A DNA stretch of 64,000 nucleotides from Sphingomonas changnyeongensis (lineage in GTDB: Bacteria; Pseudomonadota; Alphaproteobacteria; Sphingomonadales; Sphingomonadaceae): assembly GCF_009913435.1 (NCBI RefSeq), contig NZ_CP047895.1, positions 1,310,501 to 1,374,500 on the forward strand, given 5' to 3'. Made by a program: the position numbers and the translations under genes. The notes under the pieces were generated by a model. The model had not been told where the DNA came from and did not search any database. It was given only the letters and a program-made list of their open reading frames with translations. This document shows, piece after piece, positions 27,602 through 37,014 of the stretch (its first letter is position 1; the number at the start of each line of letters is the position of its first letter).

Positions 27602-28027
27602 TCAGCTTTTGGGGCGCGCGATCGAGACGCCATAAAGCTCCATCCGGTGGTCGACGAGCCGGTAGCCGAGCTTTTCGGCGATCTGGCGCTGGAGCAGTTC
27701 CAGCTCGGGATCGACAAACTCGATCACCTCGCCGGATTCGACGTCGATCAGATGGTCGTGATGCGCGTCGGGCGCGGCTTCGTAACGGGCGCGGCCATCG
27801 CCGAAATCATGGCGTTCCAGAATGCCGGCTTCCTCGAACAGCCGGACCGTGCGGTAGACGGTCGCGATCGAAATGCCCGGATCGATCGCCGCGGCCCGGG
27901 CATGGACCTTTTCGACATCGGGATGATCGTCCGCCTCCGACAGCACGCGCGCGATCACGCGCCGCTGGTCGGTGATGCGAAGTCCCTTTTCGGCGCACAG
28001 CGCTTCAACATCGATCTTGCGAGGCAT
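27602..28027 (-). CDS. fur: Fur-family metalloregulator
   Basis: A 141-residue Fur-type repressor. The winged-helix region is LRITDQRRVIARVLSEADDHPD to ISIATVYRTVRLFEEAGIL, and the metal site region ERHDFGDGRARYEAAPDAHHDHLID keeps the His-rich Fur motif. The CxxC zinc pair found in E. coli Fur is absent, as is usual in alphaproteobacterial Fur/Mur proteins. Iron or manganese response cannot be settled by motif. It precedes plsC-miaB in a conserved cluster. Confidence 0.92.
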   Translation of the reverse strand: MPRKIDVEALCAEKGLRITDQRRVIARVLSEADDHPDVEKVHARAAAIDPGISIATVYRTVRLFEEAGILERHDFGDGRARYEAAPDAHHDHLIDVESGEVIEFVDPELELLQRQIAEKLGYRLVDHRMELYGVSIARPKS

Positions 28028-28094
28028 GGCCGCCGTCTAACGCGATTCGCCGCCGCCCGCCAGCCGGCATGTCGGCTGGCGAAAACGCCGGCGT

Positions 28095-28508
28095 TCAGCG
28101 CTGGCGCGGGCGCTTGCCCAGCCCGATCTGCTTGGCGAGCGAACGGCGCTGATCGGCATAATTGGGCGCGACCATCGGATAATCGGCGGGCAGGTTCCAT
28201 TTCGCCCGATAGTCGTCGGGCGTCATGCCATAATGCGTCATCAGATGACGCTTGAGCATCTTGAGCTTCTTGCCGTCCTCAAGACAGATCAGATAGTCGG
28301 GCTTGACCGACGCCCGGATCGACACCGGCGGTTCGGGGCGCGGTTCGGCGCTGGGCGCGGGATTTGCCAGCGCCGAAAGTGCGCCATGCACTTCGGCAAT
28401 CAAGGTGGACACCTCGTTAACCGACAGCATATTGTTGCTGACATGTGCAGCGACGATATCGGCGGTCAGCGCGATCAAGTCGTTCTGCGAGGTGGCGTGA
28501 TCGGACAT
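28095..28508 (-). CDS. mucR: Ros/MucR-family transcriptional regulator
   Basis: A MucR/Ros protein with the prokaryotic zinc-finger region: DYLICLEDGKKLKMLKRHLM, then THYGMTPDDYRAKWNLP. The Cys-x2-Asp...His-x3-H arrangement replaces Cys2His2, a known variant. The N-terminal helix (ALTADIVAAHVSNNMLSVNE) fits the oligomerisation region. These proteins bind AT-rich DNA and silence exopolysaccharide, motility and cell-cycle genes. The ATG at 28508 gives 137 residues; a longer frame to 28586 lacks family similarity. Confidence 0.92.
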   Translation of the reverse strand: MSDHATSQNDLIALTADIVAAHVSNNMLSVNEVSTLIAEVHGALSALANPAPSAEPRPEPPVSIRASVKPDYLICLEDGKKLKMLKRHLMTHYGMTPDDYRAKWNLPADYPMVAPNYADQRRSLAKQIGLGKRPRQR

Positions 28509-28640
28509 GATGGCGCGACTTTCCCGGATCGGTGGATTTGCTTCGGCTTGCGCGCGCAAACTGGTGGGGCTGCGGCTATATTTCAAGCGGAAATCGATCA
28601 GTCTGCGCCGTGCTGATGCAATGATCTTGGTGACCTGACG

Positions 28641-29117
28641 TCAGCCAAGGCGCAGGCGGAAGGTCAGCGCGTCGAAACTCTCGCCGTCGCGGCCGCGATA
28701 ATATTGCCGCCGCCGGCCCACCTGCACAAAGCCCGCCTCGCGGTAGAGCCAGGCCGCGCCATTGCCGTCGCGCACCTCAAGGTGCAGCGCGCGCGCGCCC
28801 TGGCTGCGGGCAAGATCGATGACGCGCGCCAGCAGCGCCCGGCCGATGCCCCGTCGCTGGTCCCCGGCGCGCACCGCGATCAGCAGCAGCTCGGTCTCGT
28901 CGGCGATGGTGCGCAGCATGGCAAAGCCGGTCGGGCGGTCGCCGTCGCGCGCGACGAGCAGATGGCTACCCGGCATGCCCAGGATCCCGCCGCACTGCGC
29001 CTCGGTCCACGCCTCGCCGAATCGGGGATCGAAGGCATCGGTCATCGCGACCATCACGTCGCCCAGGTCGCGCGCGCTGCCGGCCGAAATCGCCGCGCCG
29101 GTGGTCAGTCCGGTCAC
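28641..29117 (-). CDS. rimI: ribosomal protein S18-alanine N-acetyltransferase-like GNAT
   Basis: A GNAT acetyltransferase of the RimI type. The acetyl-CoA site is RAGDQRRGIGRALLARVIDLA, followed by LHLEVRDGNGAAWLYREAGF, the classic RimI pattern in which peptide substrates bind near the last helix. Its GTG start at 29117 overlaps the tsaB stop by four bases (GTGA). Length 158 residues. The tsaB-rimI pairing is conserved across bacteria and supports the name over other GNATs. Confidence 0.9.
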   Translation of the reverse strand: MTGLTTGAAISAGSARDLGDVMVAMTDAFDPRFGEAWTEAQCGGILGMPGSHLLVARDGDRPTGFAMLRTIADETELLLIAVRAGDQRRGIGRALLARVIDLARSQGARALHLEVRDGNGAAWLYREAGFVQVGRRRQYYRGRDGESFDALTFRLRLG

Positions 29118-29755
29118 GCGGCGGCCGGGCGCGCATCGGGCGCGCGGCCATAGACGGGGACGGGGGGCAGGTTGGCGAGCGGCCCTGAAATCGCGATCGC
29201 CCAGCGTGCATCGGTGGCAAGCGGGTGGACCGCCCCGGTCGCGCCGGCAGCGGCCAGCGCGGCGGCACCCGATCCGATCAGCGGCCGGCCGCCACAGGCC
29301 AGCGCCGCTTCGGCGGGCGGCAGGGATGCCAAATCGGTGATCGGATCCATGCATGGCCCCGCGAACGACTGGACGAAATACTCGCCATGTCCGCCGATGA
29401 TTGCAACCGCCACCTCGCCGGCCAGGCCGAGTTCGTGGTGCGCGCGCGCGGCAAGCAGGGCAAGCGAGGAAAACCCCTGCACCGGCACGCCCCAGGCCAG
29501 GCCCAGCGCCCGCGCCGCCGCCAGCCCGACGCGGATGCCGGTAAAGCTGCCCGGCCCGCAATCGACGCTCACCAGATCGGCGCGGCCGCGGTCGGGCAGG
29601 GCGGCGATCATCGGCACCAGCCGTTCGGCATGGCCGCGCCCGACCGCCTCGTGGCAATGGCCGATCAGCCGGTCGCCCTCGAACAGCGCGACCGAACAGT
29701 TGTCGGTCGCGGTTTCGATCGCCAGCCGCCGGCCATGCCGCGCTCCGTCCGCCAT
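29114..29755 (-). CDS. tsaB: tRNA threonylcarbamoyladenosine biosynthesis protein TsaB
   Basis: TsaB, the inactive Kae1-like partner that supports TsaD in making t6A37 of tRNA. The ASKHA start LAIETATDNCSVALFEGD and the block VDCGPGSFTGIRVGLAAARAL are diagnostic. From the ATG at 29755, MADGARHGRR, the length is 213 residues. It lies seven bases after the nitroreductase gene. TsaD is not in this window. Confidence 0.95.
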   Translation of the reverse strand: MADGARHGRRLAIETATDNCSVALFEGDRLIGHCHEAVGRGHAERLVPMIAALPDRGRADLVSVDCGPGSFTGIRVGLAAARALGLAWGVPVQGFSSLALLAARAHHELGLAGEVAVAIIGGHGEYFVQSFAGPCMDPITDLASLPPAEAALACGGRPLIGSGAAALAAAGATGAVHPLATDARWAIAISGPLANLPPVPVYGRAPDARPAAA

Positions 29756-29762
29756 CTGCCGG

Positions 29763-30380
29763 TCAGACGATGGTGTTGAAGCGGTCAAAGCCCGGCCGGG
29801 GCAGGCGCGGGAAGATGCTCGCCGGATCGCCATGCCCGAGCGTGGAGATGAAGTTCGACCGGATCGCCGTGCCGGCGAAAAACGCCGCATCGACCGCCTG
29901 ATTGTCGAACCCCGACATCGGCCCGGTGTCCAGCCCCACGGCGCGGGCGGCGAGGATGAAATAGCCGCCCTGCAGCGAGGAATTGCGGAACGCGGCGGTC
30001 TCGCGCGCCACCGGGTCGGCAAACCAGTCCTTCGCGCCTGGATTGTGCGGGAAGAGTTCGGGCACCGTTTCCGGGAAATCCAGGTCCATGCCGATGATCA
30101 CGGTCACCGGCGCGCTCAGGATCTTGGGCTGGTTCTGCGCGCTCGCACAGGCGGCGAGCTTCTGCTTCGCCGCGTCGCTGGTGCACCAGATGATCCGGGC
30201 GGGCAGGATGTTGGCCGAGGTCGGCCCCATCTTCATCAGCTCCCAGATCCGTTCAAGCGTCGCCTGCGGCACCGGCTTGTCCAGATAGCCGTTATAGCTG
30301 CGCGCGCTGAAAAACAGCTGGTCGAGCGCCTGCTGCGGCAATTCGCCCATCACTTCGGTCCCCCCATGTGCGTGATCCAT
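29763..30380 (-). CDS. malonic semialdehyde reductase-like nitroreductase (RutE family)
   Basis: A 205-residue flavin-dependent nitroreductase-fold protein. Family blocks: FFSARSYNGYLDKPVP, MKMGPTSANILPARIIW, SLQGGYFILAARAVGLDTGP and MSGFDNQAVDAAFF, matching the RutE/HadB group that reduces malonic semialdehyde with NAD(P)H. No other rut genes are near, so the physiological role may differ. It starts four bases after nfuA, so the two are co-transcribed. Confidence 0.88.
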   Translation of the reverse strand: MDHAHGGTEVMGELPQQALDQLFFSARSYNGYLDKPVPQATLERIWELMKMGPTSANILPARIIWCTSDAAKQKLAACASAQNQPKILSAPVTVIIGMDLDFPETVPELFPHNPGAKDWFADPVARETAAFRNSSLQGGYFILAARAVGLDTGPMSGFDNQAVDAAFFAGTAIRSNFISTLGHGDPASIFPRLPRPGFDRFNTIV

Positions 30381-30384
30381 CCCC

Positions 30385-30951
30385 TCAGACCGCCTGAACG
30401 GCGGTCACTTCGGGGACATAATGTTTGAGCAGGCTCTCGATCCCGTGCTTGAGCGTCGCGCTCGACGACGGGCAGCCCGAACAGGCGCCCTGCATCTTCA
30501 GGAACACCGTGCCCTTGTTGAAGCCGCGATAGACGATGTCGCCGCCGTCATTGGCGACCGCCGGGCGGACGCGGGTTTCGATCAGCTCGCGGATCTGGGC
30601 GACGATGTCGGCATCGGCGGGGTCGTCGGCGACCTCGTCGAGGATTTCGATCCCGGCAGCCGAGCCGGTTGCGAACAGCGGCATGTTGCCCGCGAAATGA
30701 TCGAGCAGCACGCCCAGCACCTGCGGTTTGAGATCCGACCAGGCGACACCGGGCGCGGCCGTGACCGACACGAAATCATAGCCGAAAAACACCCCCTCCA
30801 CATCGCCCAGCGCGAACAGGGCGGCGGCAAGCGGCGAGGCCTCGGCCTCTTCCGGGGTGGCGAAATCGCGCGTCCCCATGCCCATCACCTCGCGGCCGGG
30901 CAGGAATTTGAGAGTCGCGGGGTTGGGGGTCGATTCGGTCTGGATCAGCAT
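30385..30951 (-). CDS. nfuA: NfuA-type iron-sulfur scaffold protein
   Basis: An Fe-S carrier with an N-terminal Scaffold/NFU domain (MLIQTESTPNPATLKFLPG, family diagnostic) and a C-terminal NifU domain with the cluster motif CSGCPSSSATLKHGIE. Length 188 residues. It would deliver clusters to apo-proteins such as MiaB, whose gene lies in the same strand cluster. It is the first gene of the run toward rimI. Confidence 0.95.
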   Translation of the reverse strand: MLIQTESTPNPATLKFLPGREVMGMGTRDFATPEEAEASPLAAALFALGDVEGVFFGYDFVSVTAAPGVAWSDLKPQVLGVLLDHFAGNMPLFATGSAAGIEILDEVADDPADADIVAQIRELIETRVRPAVANDGGDIVYRGFNKGTVFLKMQGACSGCPSSSATLKHGIESLLKHYVPEVTAVQAV

Positions 30952-31102
30952 GGCGGCGATGTGGGGGCGAAGCGGGTGCGGATCAAGCCGCGCAGATGGT
31001 GATGCGGGTCGCGGAACGGCGGGATTGTTTGTGGTGCGGCTGACGGGGGAGAGTCTTTGTGTTTGGGAAGAACGGCACCGGGAGTTTGTCGATTGGGAAG
31101 AA

Positions 31103-31184
31103 CGGCACCGGCCCGCTCCCCCACCCGGCCTCCCAACGGCAGGTTACGCTATGGGAGGCCGGGTGGGGGAGCGGGCCGGTGCCG
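31103..31184. repeat. palindromic repeat copy A
   Basis: Perfect 33-bp arms (31103-31135 and 31152-31184) around a 16-base loop ACGGCAGGTTACGCTA. The arms read CGGCACCGGCCCGCTCCCCC and onward to CCTCCCA, then the complement. It is 50 bases past the M20 peptidase stop. The flank repeats TTGGGAAGAACGGCACCGG at about 31074-31092 and again at 31094-31112. Confidence 0.95.
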
Positions 31185-31234
31185 CCCCTGCGCCGCAAGG
31201 CGCGCAAACAAAGGACACCTGCCCCGACCGATCC

Positions 31235-32599
31235 TCAGCGCGGCGTGCGGGCCAGCCGGGTCATCAGGATCGCCGCGCGCTTGGCCTGACGGCGGATGCT
31301 GTCCAGATCAACCGTCTCGCCCGGCGCATGATCGCCCCAGCTGTCGGTGCCCAGCCCCGCCAGCCCGTCGACCATGCCGGCGACGAACGAAATGTCGCCC
31401 GCGCCGCGCTTCAGCGGGTCAAGCTCCGGCATCGGCTTCAGCCCCAGATCGGCATTGACGGTGTTGAGCGCGGCGAGCAGCGCGCGGTTGCCCGGCGTCG
31501 GCGCCATCGCCGGATAGCCGCCGGGATCAAAGCTCAGCTCGGCGGTCGCGCCGGCGCGGGGGCGGGCGACGATGGCCTGCATCCGCGCCTTCACCCGCTC
31601 GGTCTGTTCGTCGGACAGGGTCCGCAGGTCGCCGCGCGCAATCGCTGTTTCAGGGATAATGTTGGTCTTGCCGGCGGCGGTCGCGCGGATGCCGTCCTTG
31701 TCCAGCGCCGCCTGCGCGCCGCCCGCGATCAGCCCGGTGTTGAAGGTCAGATTGGGTTCGGGCAGCTCGGCGCGGAACTCGGCCAGGATGCGGGCGAGCG
31801 CATAGATCGCGCCGTCGCCGGCAGCAGGGGAGAACACCCCGCTCGAATGGCCCCCCTTGGCCTTCACCCTGACGGTCCAGCTGTTCGAGCTGCGCCGCGC
31901 GATCGAGCCCCAGTCCTGGCCGTCGATCACGATCAGCCCTTCGAAATCGAGCGCGACATCGGCGCGGCGGCCGGCGGCGATCAGATCGGCGCGCGCGACC
32001 GCCACCGGATCGCCGACATCCTCCTCGTCGCCGGTCAGCACGATTTCGATATCGGCGCGGTCGAGCGTGCCCGCCGCCTTCATCGCGCGCAGCGCGGCGA
32101 CCATCACCACCATGCCGCCCTTGTCGTCGCCCGCGCCCGGCCCCTCGGCGCGGTCGGTGGCACCATCCCTGGTCCGCACGAAGCGCTGGAAAGGCGAATC
32201 GGGTTCGAACACCGTGTCGAGATGGCCGATCAGCAGCATCCGCCGGCCGCGGCCATCACCCTTGTGGGTGGCGATGATGTGCCCGGCGCGCCCGGCCACG
32301 GCCATCGGCACCCATTTGACGGTGAAGCCGAGCGATTCGAGCTCCGTGCGCATCATCCGCCCGACCTTGTCGACCCCGTCGAGATTGCGCGAGCCGGAGT
32401 TCTGGTTGACCAGCCGCTCGAGCAGGGCGACATGGCGTTCATATTCGGCATCGACGGTCGCCGCGATGGTCTTTTCCGGCGCGCTCAGCCCGGCATGGGC
32501 TGGCGCGGAGAGCGCGAGCGACGCCAGGGCAAAAGCGGCGGCGGCGCGGCGCGTGAAGGCGGAGCGGGCGGGGCGGTCGGGGCGGGCGATGCTGGTCAT
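31235..32599 (-). CDS. M20-family zinc metallopeptidase, glutamate carboxypeptidase-like
   Basis: A 454-residue secreted M20 peptidase. A signal region (AAAAFALASLALSAPAHA) precedes the catalytic part: LLIGHLDTVF (metal His and Asp), GAGDDKGGMVVMVAAL (bridging Asp), LTGDEEDVGD (catalytic Glu) and the dimerisation domain with KAKGGHSSGVFSP. It resembles carboxypeptidase G2, which removes C-terminal glutamate from folates and peptides, but the substrate is not proven. The start at 32599 is an ATG (MTSIARPDRPARS). Confidence 0.9.
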   Translation of the reverse strand: MTSIARPDRPARSAFTRRAAAAFALASLALSAPAHAGLSAPEKTIAATVDAEYERHVALLERLVNQNSGSRNLDGVDKVGRMMRTELESLGFTVKWVPMAVAGRAGHIIATHKGDGRGRRMLLIGHLDTVFEPDSPFQRFVRTRDGATDRAEGPGAGDDKGGMVVMVAALRAMKAAGTLDRADIEIVLTGDEEDVGDPVAVARADLIAAGRRADVALDFEGLIVIDGQDWGSIARRSSNSWTVRVKAKGGHSSGVFSPAAGDGAIYALARILAEFRAELPEPNLTFNTGLIAGGAQAALDKDGIRATAAGKTNIIPETAIARGDLRTLSDEQTERVKARMQAIVARPRAGATAELSFDPGGYPAMAPTPGNRALLAALNTVNADLGLKPMPELDPLKRGAGDISFVAGMVDGLAGLGTDSWGDHAPGETVDLDSIRRQAKRAAILMTRLARTPR

Positions 32600-32880
32600 G
32601 CCGGGGTGATAGCCCGGCCGGGCGCGAGCGCAAATGGCCCGCGCTGGGGGCGGTCAAATCGGCGACGCCTTGCTTCCGCCGCAATCCGCGCGCATATGGC
32701 TGCTGCGCGCGGGGCCTGACCCCGACAAACCGGCAGCGTGAACAGCTCGACACTGGTCGAGCCCGGCCGGTCCCAGCAGCGCTTGCCCCAAGGCTTCCCT
32801 TTTCACGCGGGTTGTCGAAACCCCCGCGATCGCGGCGTGCTTTTGCGCGTGCCGCGCACCGCCATTTGCGAAAGACGTTC
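32600..32880. other. divergent intergenic region
   Basis: Between the divergent M20 peptidase and the DEAD-box helicase genes; no gene supported. The 5' leader of the helicase gene from about 32800 is likely, but I can place no firm promoter. Confidence 0.4.
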
Positions 32881-34191
32881 ATGACCCAGTTCAAAGACCT
32901 CGGCCTGGCCGAGCCGATCCTGAAGGCGCTGGCCGCCAAGGGCTATGCCGACCCGACGCCGATCCAGCGTCAGGCGATCCCGGCGCTGCTCGAAGGCCGC
33001 GACCTGTGCGGCATCGCCCAGACCGGCACCGGCAAGACCGCGGCCTTCGCCCTGCCGAGCCTCGATTATTTCTCCCGCCATCCCAAGCCCCGGCCGCTGC
33101 AGGGCTGCCGGATGCTCGTGCTGTCGCCGACGCGCGAGCTCGCTGCGCAGATCGCCGAATCCTTCCGCACCTATGGCCGCTTCCTGCGCCTGTCGGTCGA
33201 AACCGTGTTCGGCGGCGTGCCGATCGGCCGTCAGGTCAACAAGCTGCGCGCCGGCGTCGACGTGCTCGTCGCCACGCCGGGCCGGCTGCTCGACCTGATC
33301 GACCAGCGCGCGCTCAGCCTGCGCGATGTCGAGATCTTCGTGCTCGACGAGGCCGACCAGATGCTCGACCTCGGCTTCATCCATGCGCTGAAGCGGATCG
33401 AAAAGCTGCTGCCCGCGCGGCGGCAGAATCTGTTCTTTTCCGCCACCATGCCCAAGACGATCGCCGATCTGGGCGACCGGTTCCTGACCGATCCGGTCAA
33501 GGTCGCGGTGACGCCCGTCGCCTCGACGGCCGAGCGCGTCGAACAGTTCGTCACCTTTGTCAGCCAGCGCGAGAAGCAGGCGCTGCTGACCGTGATGCTG
33601 AAGGACGAGCCGATCGACCGCGCGCTTGTCTTCACCCGCACCAAGCATGGCGCCGACAAGGTCGTCCGTCACCTGCAGGCGGCGGGGATTGGCTGTGCGG
33701 CAATCCATGGCAACAAGAGCCAGCCGCAGCGCACCCAGGCGCTGCAAGCCTTCCGCCAGGGCGACATCAAGATCCTGGTGGCAACCGACATCGCCGCGCG
33801 CGGCATCGACGTGTCGGGCGTCAGCCATGTGTTCAACTTTGAACTGCCGAACGTGCCCGAACAATATGTCCACCGCATCGGCCGCACCGCGCGCGCGGGC
33901 CGGGAAGGGCGGGCGATCAGCCTGGTCGACAAGGCGGGCGAGGAAGGCCAGTGGCTGCGCCAGATCGAGCGGCTGACCAAGATCGCGCTCGCGCCGCTGC
34001 CGCTGCCCGAGGGGTTTGACCGGATCAAGGCGTCGCTGCCCCAGCCCGCCCAGACCCCGGTCAAGCCGACCGCGCAGCGCCGCCACGAACAGGCGCGCCA
34101 GGCCCCGGCGGGCGACCGGCCGAAGCGCCCGTTCCGCGGCCGGCGCGGCCCGGTCGGCGCGCATCGCGGCGCGGTCAAGAAAATGGGCTGA
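32881..34191 (+). CDS. DEAD-box RNA helicase (RhlE-like)
   Basis: An ATP-dependent RNA helicase of 436 residues. Motifs in order: Q motif (PTPIQRQAIPALL), I AQTGTGKT, Ia PTRELAAQ, II DEAD (VLDEADQML), III SAT, IV LVFTRTKH, V TDIAARGID and VI HRIGRTARAGR. The C-terminal tail is Arg/Lys/Pro-rich (KRPFRGRRGPVGAHRG), typical of RhlE and suited to RNA binding. The ATG at 32881 gives MTQFKDLGLAEPILKAL; the frame is open to 32812 but the upstream codons look non-coding. Confidence 0.95.
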   Translation: MTQFKDLGLAEPILKALAAKGYADPTPIQRQAIPALLEGRDLCGIAQTGTGKTAAFALPSLDYFSRHPKPRPLQGCRMLVLSPTRELAAQIAESFRTYGRFLRLSVETVFGGVPIGRQVNKLRAGVDVLVATPGRLLDLIDQRALSLRDVEIFVLDEADQMLDLGFIHALKRIEKLLPARRQNLFFSATMPKTIADLGDRFLTDPVKVAVTPVASTAERVEQFVTFVSQREKQALLTVMLKDEPIDRALVFTRTKHGADKVVRHLQAAGIGCAAIHGNKSQPQRTQALQAFRQGDIKILVATDIAARGIDVSGVSHVFNFELPNVPEQYVHRIGRTARAGREGRAISLVDKAGEEGQWLRQIERLTKIALAPLPLPEGFDRIKASLPQPAQTPVKPTAQRRHEQARQAPAGDRPKRPFRGRRGPVGAHRGAVKKMG

Positions 34192-34258
34192 CAGCGGTTG
34201 GGGCGCGTGCCGGACAAGGCGCGCGCCCGGACACCGGCCGGTCAGGCCATCTGCGTGA

Positions 34259-34894
34259 TCAGGCCAGCCGGTGCTGCCGCGCACGGCCGCGCCGGCGCAC
34301 GATCGCGCCGAGCAGCCCGAACCCGCCAACCATCATCGCCCAGAGCGCCGGTTCGGGCACCGGGGCGGCGGCCAGCCGGTCGATTTCGAACGAGTTCCCG
34401 CCCGATCCGAAGGTGACGCCGGCAATCTGCTGGCCCGGATCGGCGGTGAAGCGGAAACGGCCATTGGTGCGCGCCGCACTCTGATTGCCGTCGGGCAGCG
34501 CGACCAGCTGTCCGCCGGTAAAGCTCTGCGTGGCGCCGCCGACAAAGTTCAGCGTCAGCAGATTATAGCTGTCGAGCGATCCCAGATCGACCGAGAAGCC
34601 GAACACCGGCGCGGCAAAGGCGATGCGCGCCTCGCCGCCCGCCAGCACCGACAGATAGCGCGACCTGTCCCCCGCCGCCGGCAGCGCGCCATCGCCCGAC
34701 GTGCCGGTCAGGAACCGGAAGCGCGTGCCGGTGACCAGAGCGTCCCGGGCCGGGTCGTTGAAATCGAACATCACCGTTTCGGTCGGCAGGATCGATCCCG
34801 CCCCCGGTTCGAACACGAATGTCGCCGCGCCGGCGGCGGCCGGCAGTGTCGTCAGTGCGGCAAGTGCGACCGCCGCCCGGTGAAGTCTGGACAT
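34259..34894 (-). CDS. PEPxxWA-CTERM protein
   Basis: A 211-residue exported protein: signal segment (AAVALAALTTLPAAAGA), a beta-rich body (VMFDFNDPARDALVTGTRF, FSVDLGSLDSYNLLTLNF, TFGSGGNSFEIDRL) and C-terminal VPEPALWAMMVGGFGLLGA followed by RRRGRARQ, the PEPxxWA-CTERM anchor. The body resembles Npun_F0296-type exosortase substrates. The function is unknown; such proteins are usually surface or exopolysaccharide linked. Unlike the example at 20631, codon use is the same as in neighbours. Confidence 0.85.
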   Translation of the reverse strand: MSRLHRAAVALAALTTLPAAAGAATFVFEPGAGSILPTETVMFDFNDPARDALVTGTRFRFLTGTSGDGALPAAGDRSRYLSVLAGGEARIAFAAPVFGFSVDLGSLDSYNLLTLNFVGGATQSFTGGQLVALPDGNQSAARTNGRFRFTADPGQQIAGVTFGSGGNSFEIDRLAAAPVPEPALWAMMVGGFGLLGAIVRRRGRARQHRLA

Positions 34895-35035
34895 CCTCTA
34901 CCCCTTCATGGCCCGGCAGGGATTATCGGCCCGGCGGGTAAATAAGGGGTTGGCGATGCCGTTCCGCGCGCTGCCATGGGATGGCAGTCGCGCGGGATGA
35001 GGGCGGGCGGGCTGAAGGCCAGGCCGTGGCGGCGT

Positions 35036-35982
35036 TCAGGCCGCTTCCAGCCCCCGGGGCAGCTTGAACACCATGCGCTCGGTGGTCGTGGTCACTTCTT
35101 CCTCGGTGATGTCGAACCGTTCCGCCAGCCGGGCCACCACCTCGCGCACCAGAATCTCCGGCGCCGATGCGCCGGCGGTGATGCCAAGCGTCCGCACCCC
35201 CTCCAGCCAGCCGAAATCAATCTCGGCCGCGCGCTGGATCATCCGCGCGCTGATCCCCTCGCGCTCGGCCACCTCGACAAGGCGCAGCGAGTTGGAACTG
35301 TTGGGCGCGCCGATCACGAGCATGAAATCGCATGCCGCCGCAATCGCCTTGACCGCCGCCTGACGGTTCGACGTCGCATAGCAGATATCCTCGCCGCGCG
35401 GCCCCTGGATGGCGGGGAAGCGGCGTTCGAGCGTCGCCACGATCTCCGCCGTGTCATCGACCGACAAAGTGGTCTGGGTCAGATAGGCGAGGTTGGCGGG
35501 ATCGGCGATGCTGATCGCCTCGGCATCGGCGACGCTTTCAATCAGCGTCATCTGCCCGTCGGGCACCTGGCCGAAGGTGCCGATCACCTCGGGATGGCCC
35601 TTGTGGCCGACGAACAGGATGTGGCGGCCCTGCTCGACCAGCCGTTCGGCCTGGCGGTGGACCTTGCTGACCAGCGGGCAGGTGGCGTCCAGATAATCAA
35701 GGCCGCGCGCCTCGGCGGTCGCGGGCACCGATTTGGGCACCCCGTGCGCGGAAAACACGACATGGGCGTCGTCCGGCACCTCGTCCAGTTCCTCGACGAA
35801 CACCGCCCCCTTCGCCTTCAGCGAATCGACGACATATTTGTTGTGGACGATCTCGTGCCGCACATAGACGGGCGCGCCATGTTTCTCGATCGCCAGTTCG
35901 ACGATGCGGATCGCACGGTCGACACCGGCGCAAAAGCCGCGCGGCGCGGCGATCAGGAGCTTGAGGGGGAGCGTTCAGCCAT
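35036..35982 (-). CDS. ispH: 4-hydroxy-3-methylbut-2-enyl diphosphate reductase (one-base break near 35967)
   Basis: IspH/LytB, the Fe-S enzyme ending the MEP isoprenoid pathway. Starting at the ATG 35982 the code gives MAERS, then the G run 35965-35969 breaks frame; one base restores [20 protein letters not shown], with the first cluster Cys. Others are in [12 protein letters not shown] and [12 protein letters not shown]. Further motifs: [34 protein letters not shown] and [10 protein letters not shown]. The restored length is 315 residues, as in E. coli. Starting at the GTG near 35863 would lose the first cluster ligand, so the longer form is required. Confidence 0.93.
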
Positions 35983-36030
35983 AGCGCCTGCTGTCTACGC
36001 GATTGCTTGCCCTGCTTGAAGCGCCTTCCT

Positions 36031-36744
36031 ATGCTTTGTCGGCGATTGCCCGTTTTGAGGTGGTCCGCCCCCATCTTGTCGAGGCTTCACCCGTTGCTCC
36101 TTCGGTCCGTCCTGATCGCCGCGTCCTTCCTGTCGCTCGCCGCCTGTGCGCGCGACGGTGAACTCGATCCCACCGGCGGGATGCGCATTGCGCGCAGCCC
36201 GTGTCCCGCGAGCGGCATTCCCGCCTATACCGGCGACATCACCCTGTTCCGGGGCGCGGCCGGGCAGGCGGCGCAGCCCGACGCTGCCGCCATCGATCTG
36301 GTTGCGACCATGACCAATCTGCGCGTCGTCTGCGACGAGACCGGGCCCGAAATCGTCGCCACCGCGACGTTCGAGGTGTCGGCGCGGCGCAGCGATGCGC
36401 GCGGCGCGCGGCAGGTCGTGCTGCCTTATTTCGCGACCGTGGTGCGCGGCGGCAATGTCGTAGTCGCCAAGCGGATCAGCCGCGTGACGCTCGATTTCGC
36501 CGACGGGCAGGACCGGGCGACCGCCTCGGCGAGCGGCCAGGCGGTGGTCGCCGCCTCGGCCGCCGTGCTGCCCGAGGAGGTGCGCGACCGCATCACCCGC
36601 CGACGCCGCGCCGGCGAACAGGATGCCGCGATCGACCCGATGGCCGATCCGCTGGTCCGTCAGGCGGTCGCCCGCGCCAGCTTTGAACTGCTGGTCGGAT
36701 TTCAGCTGACCCCCGAACAGCTGCGCTACAACGTCACGCGTTGA
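36031..36744 (+). CDS. hypothetical lipoprotein
   Basis: A 237-residue protein from the first ATG (36031). A signal with a lipobox (VLIAASFLSLAAC) suggests a membrane lipoprotein. The mature part has IDLVATMTNLRVVCDETG, VLPYFATVVRGGNVV and SRVTLDFADGQ, consistent with a beta-sandwich. I do not recognise a named family. A TTG at 36007 could extend it. It is divergent from ispH with about 50 bases between, so the two share a promoter region. Confidence 0.75.
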   Translation: MLCRRLPVLRWSAPILSRLHPLLLRSVLIAASFLSLAACARDGELDPTGGMRIARSPCPASGIPAYTGDITLFRGAAGQAAQPDAAAIDLVATMTNLRVVCDETGPEIVATATFEVSARRSDARGARQVVLPYFATVVRGGNVVVAKRISRVTLDFADGQDRATASASGQAVVAASAAVLPEEVRDRITRRRRAGEQDAAIDPMADPLVRQAVARASFELLVGFQLTPEQLRYNVTR

Positions 36745-36777
36745 GCGCTGTGTGGGAATGCGCTGTCGCGCATTCCG

Positions 36778-36859
36778 CGGCACCGGCCCGCTCCCCCACC
36801 CGGCCTCCCATAGCGTAACCTGCCGTTGGGAGGCCGGGTGGGGGAGCGGGCCGGTGCCG
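36778..36859. repeat. palindromic repeat copy B (inverted orientation)
   Basis: Perfect 33-bp arms (36778-36810 and 36827-36859) around TAGCGTAACCTGCCGT, the exact reverse complement of the copy A loop. The copy therefore lies in the opposite orientation. It starts 33 bases past the lipoprotein stop and precedes the glycine riboswitch. Confidence 0.95.
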
Positions 36860-37014
36860 CCCCCGCGCCAAGGGCGCGGCACAAACAACCGGGAGTGGGC
36901 CGGCACCTTCCCGCCCCGCCCCCGCGCAACAAACCACCCTCCGCCGCGTGCAGGCGGTTGACTCAGCAGGCGTCGCCAGCCAAGGCGTGCGGGCCGTCGG
37001 CGGGCATCCGCCGG

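Noticed and set aside
31103-31184. Insertion sequence ends
   Set aside because: The palindromes are single small units with no transposase gene between or beside them.
35036-35863. IspH starting at the internal GTG
   Set aside because: That form lacks the first Fe-S cysteine (RGFCAG); the upstream ATG with one restored base gives the standard protein.
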